This document shows positions 7,027 through 15,692 of a stretch of 22,339 nt of DNA, in pieces. Position 1 is the first letter of the stretch. Every line of letters begins with the position of its first letter. The position numbers and the translations under genes are program-made. Below the pieces are notes generated by a model. The model made no database searches, was not told the DNA's origin, and was given only the letters and a program-made list of their open reading frames with translations. Source of the stretch: Clostridia bacterium (GTDB lineage: Bacteria > Bacillota > Clostridia > Christensenellales > UBA1242). The DNA lies in NCBI GenBank assembly GCA_017537405.1, contig JAFYKU010000070.1, positions 1 through 22,339 on the forward strand, written 5' to 3'.

Positions 7027-8025
7027 ATGGAATTATCGGTAACACAATTAAACAATTACATCAAGTCGGTTTTTGTTGCCGAAGAAATGTTACACAATGT
7101 TTTATTAACTGGTGAGGTTTCCGGTGCTTCGGTGCGGGGTAATGGTATTTGGTTTACTTTGCGTGACCGCGAGGCGACCATTCCTTGTGTTTGTTGGGAC
7201 CAATCTCGTTGTAAAGTTAAAAACGGCGACCAAGTAACTGTGCGTGGTACGGTGGACTATTGGCACAAGGCCGGCAAAATTAATTTCAATGTGCATGCCT
7301 TAGTGAAAACTGGCACTGGTGATTTATTAGAGCAACTCAAAGCTTTAACTGAAAAATTAAAGCGCGAAGGTTTATTTGATAAAAAGAAAGCGATGCCAAC
7401 CAAAGTAAAACGCGTTGGTGTTGTTAGTTCGCGATATGGTGCGGTGATTCATGATATTATGAATGTTACTCGTCGCCGCAATCCAAGTGTAGATATAGTT
7501 TTGTATCCAGCTGCGGTGCAAGGCGAAAGTGCTGCGCGGGAAATTTGTGCTGGTGTCGCTTATTTTAACCGTGTAAAAAGCGTGGATTTAATTATTGTAG
7601 CACGCGGTGGTGGTTCGAGTGAAGATTTATCGAGTTTCAATACAGAAGCTGTGGCGCGTGCGGTGGCGGGCAGTACCTTGCCCATTGTGGCGGCAGTTGG
7701 TCATGAAACGGATTTTACTTTGGTGGATTATGTGGCGGATTTGCGTGCACCAACACCATCGGCGGCTGCCGAAATGGTCATTCCCGAAGTAGTGTCACAA
7801 AAAGATGTTGTTTTGCGTTTATGGTCACAAATGAAATATGCTATTACTAGTCGTTTGCAACATATTCGCACACAAGCTTTGGGGTTTATGAATTTATTTC
7901 CAAAAGATTTTGTCGCGGTCGCCAAAGATGGACAAATGGTCAAAAGCGTTCGTGAATTGCAGCCTAAAGACAAATTGCAAATTTGCTTTAATGATGGTAG
8001 AATTGGAGTAACAGTCGATGAATAA
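7027..8025 (+). CDS. xseA: Exonuclease VII large subunit, shortened helical region
   Basis: Exonuclease VII degrades single-stranded DNA from both ends into oligonucleotides. The 332-residue protein has an N-terminal OB fold (about 1-100, ELSVTQLNNYIKSVF and GEVSG) and a catalytic domain of about 120-250. That domain carries RVGVVSSRYGAVIHDI, VARGGGSSEDLSSFN and GHETDFTLVDYVADLRAPTPSAAAEM. It ends with the family's closing beta segment, VAKDGQMVKSVRELQPKDKL. Typical members are about 400-450 residues. The difference is in the helical/coiled-coil region before the C-terminus, which is only about 35 residues here (256-290). That region is where XseB subunits pack, so fewer copies may bind. Ends are intact, so it does not look truncated. 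GGAG precedes the start. Confidence 0.95.
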   Translation: MELSVTQLNNYIKSVFVAEEMLHNVLLTGEVSGASVRGNGIWFTLRDREATIPCVCWDQSRCKVKNGDQVTVRGTVDYWHKAGKINFNVHALVKTGTGDLLEQLKALTEKLKREGLFDKKKAMPTKVKRVGVVSSRYGAVIHDIMNVTRRRNPSVDIVLYPAAVQGESAAREICAGVAYFNRVKSVDLIIVARGGGSSEDLSSFNTEAVARAVAGSTLPIVAAVGHETDFTLVDYVADLRAPTPSAAAEMVIPEVVSQKDVVLRLWSQMKYAITSRLQHIRTQALGFMNLFPKDFVAVAKDGQMVKSVRELQPKDKLQICFNDGRIGVTVDE

Positions 8026-8206
8026 AACAATTGCGGAATTAGAAAAATTAACACAATCCATTCAAGCGGAAAAACGCATTGACCAAGCTTTGGATACTTT
8101 TATTCATGGTGCGCAACTAGTTAAAACTGTTTTGCAAGAATTAGACCAAGCTGAGGGTAAAGTTTATGAAGTTGTGGACGATGTCGAAAAGTTAATGGAG
8201 GAGTAA
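8018..8206 (+). CDS. xseB: Exonuclease VII small subunit
   Basis: This 62-residue helical protein is the XseB partner that binds the XseA coiled coil to form active exonuclease VII. It has the family pattern IAELEKLTQSIQ, then a second helix ending VVDDVEKLMEE; the usual length is about 70-80. The start overlaps the end of xseA by eight bases and has TTGGAG about nine bases upstream. The stop is one base before the recN start. Small size alone would make this uncertain, but the position right after xseA settles it. Confidence 0.9.
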   Translation: MNKTIAELEKLTQSIQAEKRIDQALDTFIHGAQLVKTVLQELDQAEGKVYEVVDDVEKLMEE

Positions 8207-8207
8207 G

Positions 8208-9770
8208 ATGCTCAATACTTTGCGTATTCAAAATATGGCTTTGATCCCTGCTGTCGAAATTAATTTTGGCGCATCTTTTAATGTCTTAACGGGTGAAACG
8301 GGTGCTGGTAAATCGATTATTATTGGCAGTTTAAATTTCATTTTTGGTGATAAATTATCTGTTAATGCCATTCGTCATGGGGCGGATTTTGCGCGGGTAA
8401 CCGCGGTTTTTGATGACACAATTATTGTGCGCACTTTACACGCTAACGGCAAAAGTGAAATTCGCGTGAACGATGAACCTATGACTCTAAAAGGTTTGCG
8501 CGAAGTTGCGAGTAATTTAATTGATATTCATGGGCAACATGATACCGAAAAATTATTAGACGCAAAAAACCATTTACATATTTTAGATGCTTTTGCACAA
8601 ATCGATTTAACTGCGTATCAAGCCGCATATCAAGAGTTACAAGCTTTACGCAGCGAGTTGGCGACTTTTGGCGATAATCCAGAAGAACGGGCGCGTTTAT
8701 TGGATTTGTATCAATATCAAATAAATGAAATTGAACGCGCGAATCTGTCGGTAGATGAAGAAGATGTTTTAAATCAACGCGCTTTGGTTTTGCGTAATGC
8801 GGAAAAATTAGCCGAAGGTTTGCAGCAAGCGGTAAACAATTTAACTGATGCCGATGGTTCTTTGGGTCTCACGCAAAAGCGATTAGGCGGAGTCCAACAA
8901 TATGACCAGAAGCTGCAAGTGTTATCCGAGCGGTTGGGTGTTGCGGGTGGTGAAATCGGTGATATTTTAATCGACTTGCGTGATTATTTAGATGGTATGG
9001 ACTTTAGTGCTGATGCTTTAGAAAGCGTGTTTGACCGTTTAGATGAAATTAAAAATTTGAAACGCAAGTACGGTGCAACCATTGCCGATATCTTAGCATT
9101 CTGGGAAAAAACTCAAGCCGAATACACGCGTCTTTTAGAAGCAGGGGATACGATTCAAAAATTACAAGCGCAAATTAATGCTCAAACCACGATTGTGGAA
9201 AAGTTGGCTGCCGATATAACTGCGGCACGACAAGCGGCGGCGCGTGATTTATCGGTACAATTAATTACACAATTAAAAGACTTAGGTATGGAACAAACTC
9301 AATTTGAAGTTCAGTTCAGTGCGGTTGCGCCCAAGGCGAACGGTGCAGATGCAGTTGAGTTTTTATTTTCGGCTAATGTTGGACAACCTGTACGCCCATT
9401 GGCGCAAATTATTTCGGGTGGCGAAATGAGTCGCTTAATGTTGGCGGTTAAAACTGTAGCGAACCCAGCTCCACAAAAAACTTTAGTCTTTGACGAAATT
9501 GATACTGGTATTTCGGGCAAGATGGGTGTGGCTTTGGCGGCTAAGCTAGGTGCTTTATCCAAAAAGTCACAAATTATTGTGGTTACACATTTAGCACCGG
9601 TGGCAGCAATGGCGGATACACATTTCTTAATTCAAAAGAATGTCAATGCGGAACAAACCGTAACTAATGTCTATCCATTAGATGCTTCTGCGCGCGAACA
9701 TGAAATAGCCCGTATCATTGGCGGCGGCGAAACTGCTTTGGCTCATGCACGGGCTTTACTAACTCATTAA
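8208..9770 (+). CDS. recN: DNA repair protein RecN
   Basis: RecN is an SMC-like ATPase that acts at DNA double-strand breaks and holds ends or sisters together during recombination. The protein is 520 residues, slightly shorter than the usual 550 or so. Walker A is GETGAGKS at 29-36, followed by IDIHGQHDTEKLLD near 105-118. A coiled-coil region fills the middle (about 150-350). The C-terminal head has the ABC signature ISGGEMSRLMLA near 402 and Walker B LVFDEIDTGISG near 425, then VVTHLAPVAAMAD. A strong GGAGG precedes the ATG. It closes the operon and is convergent with corA, with four bases between stops and no visible terminator. In Bacillota recN commonly ends this cluster; ispA, dxs and argR, often present, are missing here. 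Confidence 0.95.
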   Translation: MLNTLRIQNMALIPAVEINFGASFNVLTGETGAGKSIIIGSLNFIFGDKLSVNAIRHGADFARVTAVFDDTIIVRTLHANGKSEIRVNDEPMTLKGLREVASNLIDIHGQHDTEKLLDAKNHLHILDAFAQIDLTAYQAAYQELQALRSELATFGDNPEERARLLDLYQYQINEIERANLSVDEEDVLNQRALVLRNAEKLAEGLQQAVNNLTDADGSLGLTQKRLGGVQQYDQKLQVLSERLGVAGGEIGDILIDLRDYLDGMDFSADALESVFDRLDEIKNLKRKYGATIADILAFWEKTQAEYTRLLEAGDTIQKLQAQINAQTTIVEKLAADITAARQAAARDLSVQLITQLKDLGMEQTQFEVQFSAVAPKANGADAVEFLFSANVGQPVRPLAQIISGGEMSRLMLAVKTVANPAPQKTLVFDEIDTGISGKMGVALAAKLGALSKKSQIIVVTHLAPVAAMADTHFLIQKNVNAEQTVTNVYPLDASAREHEIARIIGGGETALAHARALLTH

Positions 9771-9774
9771 ATTG

Positions 9775-10809
9775 TTATTCTTCATAAGTGTCGTCTTTGT
9801 AATGCTGTTTTTTGTGGCGGCGTTTTTTCTTGTGTATTTTATTCATACTATGACGATTTGGAACAATCCAGGCTGCAACACAGATACAAGCGACTATCAT
9901 AAAGGCGCAGACAATAAAGAAAGGTATAAGATTGCCTAGATTACCAAAGGGTAGTGGCACATTCATACCGTAAACACCGGCAATTAAAGTCGGAATAGCT
10001 AAGATAATTGTAACAATGGTTAATAAACGCATACGCTCAGCTAATTGATTGCTAACGATGTTGGCGTAGGTACTCATTGTTTCTGTCATTAATTCGCGTT
10101 GCAGGTTGCAAGTTGCAAATGCTTGTTTAATTTCAATGACAATATTATCCAATGTTTCAATATCATCTTCGGTTAAGCCTTTTTGTGCCATAAGTTTTTC
10201 GGCCACAATAATGTTTTGGCGTAAAGATGATGCAAAGTAAATCAAGGCATTTTTTAAACGCATCAATTCACGCAAGTTGGTATCCGTATTGCGTGATTGC
10301 ATCAATTTACTTTCCATACGCGTGCTAGAACGGTCAATTGCACGCAAGTAAACTTCATAAAGACTATGGAATGCCAATAAGAATTGGTAATCGATTTTTT
10401 TACTATCCAATAAAACATTTGTGCGTAATGTGCCTTGTTTGATTTCGTGGAACTTGAAGTTGTCTTGCAAGCAAACAGTTACTGTAATGTTGCCTTTCTT
10501 AATAATAGATAAAGGAATTGTGGTGTAGGGAGCATCACTGGTGTGTTCGCGTTGGATAACTGGAATGTCAAACACTGTTAAACTATATTGCGTGTCATCA
10601 TCAATATCTAGACGCGGACCCTCTTCATCGTCCAGTGCAGAACGCACAAAATCTTCGGGTATGCGTAACTCGTCAATCACGCGATGAACTTCAATTTCAT
10701 TCGGATTTACAAGTTGAATCCAAATGCGTTCATCGTTTGGCAAATCTAAAAGATTAGCATGGTCCATTTTGACATATTTTCCGTCACGATTTATCATTAC
10801 GCTTGTCAT
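9775..10809 (-). CDS. corA: CorA-family magnesium/divalent cation transporter
   Basis: This 344-residue membrane protein belongs to the CorA family of pentameric Mg2+ (sometimes Co2+ or Ni2+) channels. A large acidic cytoplasmic domain is followed by a long helix and two C-terminal membrane segments. The first ends in the selectivity motif YGMN near residue 280 (GVYGMNVPLPFGNLG); the second is FFIVCAFMIVACICVAAWIV. The C-terminal tail is unusually rich in Lys, Arg and His (HKKKRRHKKQH), then acidic. I chose the ATG at 10809 because a good promoter ends six bases before it; the internal ATG at 10797 is an alternative. It is transcribed alone, divergent from the large surface-protein gene. Confidence 0.92.
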   Translation of the reverse strand: MTSVMINRDGKYVKMDHANLLDLPNDERIWIQLVNPNEIEVHRVIDELRIPEDFVRSALDDEEGPRLDIDDDTQYSLTVFDIPVIQREHTSDAPYTTIPLSIIKKGNITVTVCLQDNFKFHEIKQGTLRTNVLLDSKKIDYQFLLAFHSLYEVYLRAIDRSSTRMESKLMQSRNTDTNLRELMRLKNALIYFASSLRQNIIVAEKLMAQKGLTEDDIETLDNIVIEIKQAFATCNLQRELMTETMSTYANIVSNQLAERMRLLTIVTIILAIPTLIAGVYGMNVPLPFGNLGNLIPFFIVCAFMIVACICVAAWIVPNRHSMNKIHKKKRRHKKQHYKDDTYEE

Positions 10810-10845
10810 ACAGATATTGTAGTCTTGTTTTTAAAGTAAAGTCAA
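10809..10845 (-). promoter_or_regulatory. Leaderless-type promoter of corA
   Basis: On the minus strand, TTGACT (complement of 10840-10845), an 18-base spacer and TACAAT (complement of 10816-10821) end six bases before the ATG at 10809. This puts the expected transcription start on the A of the start codon. Both hexamers match the consensus at five of six positions. No Shine-Dalgarno sequence is present. Confidence 0.7.
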
Positions 10846-10853
10846 CAATTGTT
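10844..10853. repeat. 10-bp palindrome AACAATTGTT beside the corA -35
   Basis: A perfect palindrome overlaps the corA -35 element by two bases, in the 91-base divergent intergenic region. It could be an operator half-site pair or chance in AT-rich DNA; there is no longer symmetry around it. Confidence 0.3.
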
Positions 10854-10865
10854 ATAAATAATATC

Positions 10866-10901
10866 TTGCCAATTTAACATAATACCTTTATATTATCATC
10901 A
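10866..10901 (+). promoter_or_regulatory. Leaderless-type promoter of the large surface-protein gene
   Basis: TTGCCA (10866-10871), a 17-base spacer and TATATT (10889-10894) end six bases before the ATG at 10901. The -35 and -10 each match the consensus at five of six positions with ideal spacing. The mRNA should start at the start codon. No Shine-Dalgarno sequence precedes it. Confidence 0.7.
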
Positions 10902-13900
10902 TGGACAAATTGAAAAAATCTTTAAAACACTTATTTGCGCCCGCCATTGTTTTAATTTTAGTGGCTGTTATGGGCATTTTTAGTCCGGTTGTTTCCGTGG
11001 TCGCTGCACTGCGTGTTAATGCTATGGCTGCTGGTGTTAATAGCACCACTGCATATACGATTACGAACTTGCCGGCGCGCACAGTAGAAGTTGATACTTC
11101 GATTACTACGCCTAGCGTAACGAATAGCGGTGTTGTAAAACTTTGCCATGCTGGTAAAGAAATCGTTATTCGCGATGGTGATGTTGTTGGTGGTATAGTT
11201 GATATTACTACATATAAGTACGAAGAAATCGGTCAATATGAATGGCGTTTCTATGCAAACGATGTTTTGTTTAATACTTATACCGTAACTGTTACAGATA
11301 CTGCTTATGGTATGACTATGCCAAACAATGTTGTTACCGTTGCTCCAAAAGATTTAACATCTTTAACTTTACCATTGCCAACCACTTATAAAGTTGATGG
11401 TGTTTCTGTAGAAGTTGAAAAAATTGAAAAAGGTGCTGATGCTACACTTTTCGGTGGTGCATATGCCAATATTACTGTTGATGGCGCAGTTAAATATGTT
11501 TTGACTGCAGAAGTCGCTCGTGAAAACCACGCATTTGCCGCAAGTGATATTTCAATCGACCAAAATGGAACAGTTATTAAATTAGGCGATGCTCAAAAAA
11601 CTGGTATTTTGAAAGTTACTTATAAATTGTATAATGCAGAAGGCAAAAAATTATTAGCTGCTTTACCGTTGTCAAATATTGAAATTAAAGATGTTACAAC
11701 AGATAAAGTAACATTTGCTAATGTTCCAACTGCTCCAAGTGTTAAAAACTTAGCTTATTATTCAACCATTGCCTTAACTGCTCCAACTGCCGACAGCGCA
11801 AAAGTTGGTTCTACTTCATTCAATGTTGAAGCACAAACCAAAATTGTTAAAGTGCAATGCTCTCCATATTCAACAGAACCAAGTGATTGGTCAAAAACTT
11901 CTGACAAAATCGTTAATTTAACAGTTGAAAAAAATAACGAAGGTCAATGGATTATTAAAGAAAACGGGGTAGCAACCGATAAATATTTAGAAATCGATGG
12001 CTTGAATGTTAAAATTAAAGCTTTGGGTTGGTATCGTTTCCAATTTGAAACTTCAACTTTGTTTGGTTATCAAATGAACGAAGACTTTGATGCTGAGAAA
12101 AACAATGTTGAACAAGGTGAAAATAATAGCTGTGTTCGTTATTGGAGCGACAGTGTTCGTATCAATCGCGACAGTATCGAACCAAACTTTGCTTGGGTTG
12201 AAGGTTATGACAAAGCCAATGAAAGTACTATTGCGGAAAATAACGAAAAATTCGATAGCTTGTCAACCAAGTACGCAAACGCGTTGCCGATGACCGATAA
12301 GCCAGATGCATCAACCACTAAGAAAATTACTGTTGATGCTGAAAATGGTTTGGTGTTACCAGCAATTTTCCCACACGACAATGCAACCTCATTTGAGAAA
12401 ATGAAAGTTACAACTTTCCGTATTAAACAAATTCAAGATAAAAATGGTAAATCACTTGAAAATGATTCAAACAATAAAAACTATGTTGAAAATAGTACTA
12501 ATAAAAATGACGCAAACAACTTTGTTTACGACTATACAAAACCATTGACAATTTCTTTTGTAAACGAAAATCCAACCAGTGCTGGTAACACGGTTCAATT
12601 ATTGAAAAATGATGGTTTGTATCGTGTTCAAGTAACTGTTGAAGCAGCTCAACCATTATTCGCAAATGATGAAAGCAGTGTAAGTGGTACAAACACAAAA
12701 ACAAAATATTTGTACTTCTATGTAAATAACAATTTTAACCACAAAGACAATACGCCAAAAATTGACGAAAACAATGTTTTCCAAGTTAGTGATGTTTATT
12801 TATCTGAAGGAAATACTTTTGGTTTTAACAAACCAACTGTTACTGATGATTACACTCCAACGGATAAAATCACAGTTGACTATTATTTAGTTGCAAATAT
12901 TACAGATGCTTCTGCATGGAATGATAATACAGGTATTCAAGTTTTGTCGCAATTAGATACAGGTGCTAACAAATTGCGTGGTACCGTTGATTTGGATAAC
13001 TTATATGCATTTAATGCCGCAGTGGGTGAAAATAGCAAAACTAAGTTAACGATGGAAACTTTGGCAAAATGTGATAACTTATACATTTATGCTGTCGCTC
13101 GTAACTTCAACGCAATGCAAGCAAATTTGCGTAAAGAATTTAACATAGTTGAAAATCCAATTGATGGTACATACTTTAATAATACTTCAATTAGTGGCAA
13201 CAATGTAGATGAATTCGCACAATACGGCTATGCATGGAAGCGTGCTGAATTTAAAATTAACGCTGTTAATAGTGTTGCAGAAGCAACAATTGCAAATCCA
13301 GACTTTAGTGGCAATAATAATAAATATGTTGCTGGCGAAACCATTAAAATTAGTAAAGTTGCAATGACATGGAACGGTGCAGTTGATGGTCAAATGAGCG
13401 TTGCAGTTTACCAAGTTAAAGGTACCAAAATGGTTCCTGTTAATGTTATGAACAGTGACGAAGCTGATGCGGAAATCGTAAGTTCAATTTCTTCTTATGG
13501 CAATTCACTTGCATTTGAAAATTTATATTTCACTCCTAGTGTTAGTGGTGAATACAAATTAGTTGTTACTGCAAAAGCATTCGGCAGCGAAAAAGTTACA
13601 ACTTCGGTTACTGACATTACGATTGAATCAAGCGGTGATTGGGGTGTAACTCCATTGAGTTTGAATACTTTGGCAAGCAATGATTATAAAACTATTGCAT
13701 TAGGCGAAACATTGGTTTTACCAAACTGGGTAATCAGCAAAGATAGTTCCAGTACCGAAAAATACTTTGCAAAAAATCGTCAATTATACGCATATGATAT
13801 TAACGGTAATGTTACTAATCAAGTTAAAGGTTACTATACAGTTACAGTAATGGGTGTTAACGATCCAAATTGTGTTTTGGGAAATAATTTTGCACCAAAC

Positions 13901-15325
13901 AAAGAAGGAAAATATACTTTCCAATATAAATTCTACAAAACCGAAAACAGTACAAGTACATTCTTAAAAACTGTTAACTATGTTGTTCAAGTCAATAACT
14001 ATAACACGACAAACGAAACTATTCGCGTTGGTGAAGCTTATAAAGATGCAGGTGTTTTGTGGAATACTGTAACAGCTGATAATACAACAGGTACAGCTAC
14101 TGCAGGTAAACACCTTGTTGATAGCAAGGAATATGAACTTTCCAGCAACTTTACCGAAAAGAATCCAGCATATGCAATTACATTAGGTCAATTTGTTGAT
14201 TCTAACTATGGTGCCGCAACTGACTTCGTTGTTGATAGTGCATCATTGTGGAAATATTTGGAACCTATCTACGAGAATGATGCAATTACCGGTTATATGT
14301 ATCCAGCAATCGCAATTCCAATGCCAAACTTAATTACCGATACACAAAGTTCAGACGCAGTCGAAATTACTGTTCAAAAAAGCGGTAACAGCGAATATTT
14401 AGTTTCTAGCAAGAAAAAGAATGCTGGTGGCAGTGTAGATAAAGCCAGTGTTATTAATCCAATTAAGGAATACTTTGTTTTCCGTCCAGAAGGTAAATTC
14501 AATGCTAACTGCAAAACTGAGTACGATGCTTCTAATTATTTAGAAGCAGCTAAGAGCCAAAGCAGTGTTGCAGGTGTGTATACAGTTTCTTACAAAACCA
14601 GCACTACAACTTTAAGCTTCAATGTTTCATTCGGTAACTTACAAAATGGTACATTGGCTTGGAACGAAGGTTTCTTGACATATAACAATGAAGACGGTAA
14701 AGGCAATCAAGAAATTAACAAAGAAAGCACACAAGATGTTGTGATTGAAAACATTGATGGTCATCGATATGTAACGATTGATATGTCAAAAGTTTACTTT
14801 ACTGGTAACACTGATATGGAAGCTTTGATTGCGAATGGTCCACATCCAGATGATAACAATGCTGGTATAAATCCAAATGATTTAACAACTGCATATCTTT
14901 ATGATAATGTAAAAGTTTCTGTAAGCTTTGACGGTGGTGCATTTATTGACAGCAGTGACTGGACCGATAAAGCAGACGAAACTGAATCAATTAAGATTAC
15001 CGAAGATGGCAAATTTATGTATAAATTTGATTTAAGCCGTGGAAGTGGTACTTACAAAGTTAACATTTCAATGCCAAACAAATATACAAACTCATCTGTT
15101 TCTGCTTCAATTGAATTTACAATTGATGTTGATGTAACCAACCGCAACCATAATTTAAACAATGTTTGGGGTATTATCTTAATCGTATTGTCTGTTGGCT
15201 TGTTAGCTGGTGTAGTTTACTACTTCATTAAAACTGCACGCGCAACCCGTTTTGTTGACGCTCCACGCGCAGCGAAAAAAGTAAAAGCTCCAAAAAAAGA
15301 GGATACCAAAGAAGATGTTAAATAA
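10901..15325 (+). CDS. Large cell-surface protein with Ig-like modules and a C-terminal membrane anchor
   Basis: This 1474-residue protein is not one I recognise by name. Residues about 11-36 form a hydrophobic signal or membrane segment, with a possible signal-peptidase site after NAMA (residue 43). A long beta-rich, Asn- and Thr-rich exterior follows. A G-x-Y-x-hydrophobic strand motif recurs at about residues 111, 376, 572, 883, 1003, 1225 and 1383 (GQYEWRF, GWYRFQF, GLYRVQV, GEYKLVV, GKYTFQY, GVYTVSY, GTYKVNI), as in Ig-like domains. A membrane helix at about 1422-1443 precedes a Lys/Ala-rich cytoplasmic tail. There is no LPXTG motif. Alanine codons are mostly GCA and GCT in the body, unlike the GCG-richer neighbours, which may reflect high expression. 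Adhesion or a structural surface role is inference. It overlaps the next gene by 11 bases. Confidence 0.8.
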   Translation: MDKLKKSLKHLFAPAIVLILVAVMGIFSPVVSVVAALRVNAMAAGVNSTTAYTITNLPARTVEVDTSITTPSVTNSGVVKLCHAGKEIVIRDGDVVGGIVDITTYKYEEIGQYEWRFYANDVLFNTYTVTVTDTAYGMTMPNNVVTVAPKDLTSLTLPLPTTYKVDGVSVEVEKIEKGADATLFGGAYANITVDGAVKYVLTAEVARENHAFAASDISIDQNGTVIKLGDAQKTGILKVTYKLYNAEGKKLLAALPLSNIEIKDVTTDKVTFANVPTAPSVKNLAYYSTIALTAPTADSAKVGSTSFNVEAQTKIVKVQCSPYSTEPSDWSKTSDKIVNLTVEKNNEGQWIIKENGVATDKYLEIDGLNVKIKALGWYRFQFETSTLFGYQMNEDFDAEKNNVEQGENNSCVRYWSDSVRINRDSIEPNFAWVEGYDKANESTIAENNEKFDSLSTKYANALPMTDKPDASTTKKITVDAENGLVLPAIFPHDNATSFEKMKVTTFRIKQIQDKNGKSLENDSNNKNYVENSTNKNDANNFVYDYTKPLTISFVNENPTSAGNTVQLLKNDGLYRVQVTVEAAQPLFANDESSVSGTNTKTKYLYFYVNNNFNHKDNTPKIDENNVFQVSDVYLSEGNTFGFNKPTVTDDYTPTDKITVDYYLVANITDASAWNDNTGIQVLSQLDTGANKLRGTVDLDNLYAFNAAVGENSKTKLTMETLAKCDNLYIYAVARNFNAMQANLRKEFNIVENPIDGTYFNNTSISGNNVDEFAQYGYAWKRAEFKINAVNSVAEATIANPDFSGNNNKYVAGETIKISKVAMTWNGAVDGQMSVAVYQVKGTKMVPVNVMNSDEADAEIVSSISSYGNSLAFENLYFTPSVSGEYKLVVTAKAFGSEKVTTSVTDITIESSGDWGVTPLSLNTLASNDYKTIALGETLVLPNWVISKDSSSTEKYFAKNRQLYAYDINGNVTNQVKGYYTVTVMGVNDPNCVLGNNFAPNKEGKYTFQYKFYKTENSTSTFLKTVNYVVQVNNYNTTNETIRVGEAYKDAGVLWNTVTADNTTGTATAGKHLVDSKEYELSSNFTEKNPAYAITLGQFVDSNYGAATDFVVDSASLWKYLEPIYENDAITGYMYPAIAIPMPNLITDTQSSDAVEITVQKSGNSEYLVSSKKKNAGGSVDKASVINPIKEYFVFRPEGKFNANCKTEYDASNYLEAAKSQSSVAGVYTVSYKTSTTTLSFNVSFGNLQNGTLAWNEGFLTYNNEDGKGNQEINKESTQDVVIENIDGHRYVTIDMSKVYFTGNTDMEALIANGPHPDDNNAGINPNDLTTAYLYDNVKVSVSFDGGAFIDSSDWTDKADETESIKITEDGKFMYKFDLSRGSGTYKVNISMPNKYTNSSVSASIEFTIDVDVTNRNHNLNNVWGIILIVLSVGLLAGVVYYFIKTARATRFVDAPRAAKKVKAPKKEDTKEDVK

Positions 15326-15689
15326 GACTGAAGCGCGCGTCATGTCCTATATTTTTGAAAAATGCAAGGGTGAAAATAAAGGAATTTTCACCCCCAAAGA
15401 ATTGTTAGCTGCGTTGATGCCTAAGTACGAAATCACAGCTCGCCAATTAGATGTTGTAATGAGTAACTTAGCATTAGACGACTATATCGAGTGCGAAAAG
15501 AAAGACAAAGACGGTAAGCTTTATTTCTTAGTTTCGTTAACAATGCGTGGTGCCGCATTTGACCGCGAACGCCAATCACAAAAACGCCAAATGGTAAAGT
15601 CTTTGTTATGGAAATTGGGTTTAACCGTGGGTGGTGCTGTGGTCGCTTTCATTTTAGGTTTAATTTTAAACAGAATTGCCGGAAAATAA
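15315..15689 (+). CDS. Small membrane-anchored winged-helix-like protein
   Basis: This 124-residue protein has two visible parts. Residues 1 to about 78 look like a winged helix: LNKTEARVMSYIF, then FTPKELLAAL, then ITARQLDVVMSNLALDDYIEC as a likely recognition helix, and KDGKLYFLVSLTMRGAAF as the wing. After a basic linker (RERQSQKRQMVK), residues about 96-120 form one membrane helix (LGLTVGGAVVAFILGLILN). This suggests a DNA- or protein-binding domain held at the inner membrane face. I know of no characterised function. The gene starts inside the end of the surface-protein gene and ends three bases before uvrB, so all three are probably co-transcribed. A non-DNA-binding winged helix is equally possible. 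Confidence 0.7.
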   Translation: MLNKTEARVMSYIFEKCKGENKGIFTPKELLAALMPKYEITARQLDVVMSNLALDDYIECEKKDKDGKLYFLVSLTMRGAAFDRERQSQKRQMVKSLLWKLGLTVGGAVVAFILGLILNRIAGK

Positions 15690-15692
15690 TAT

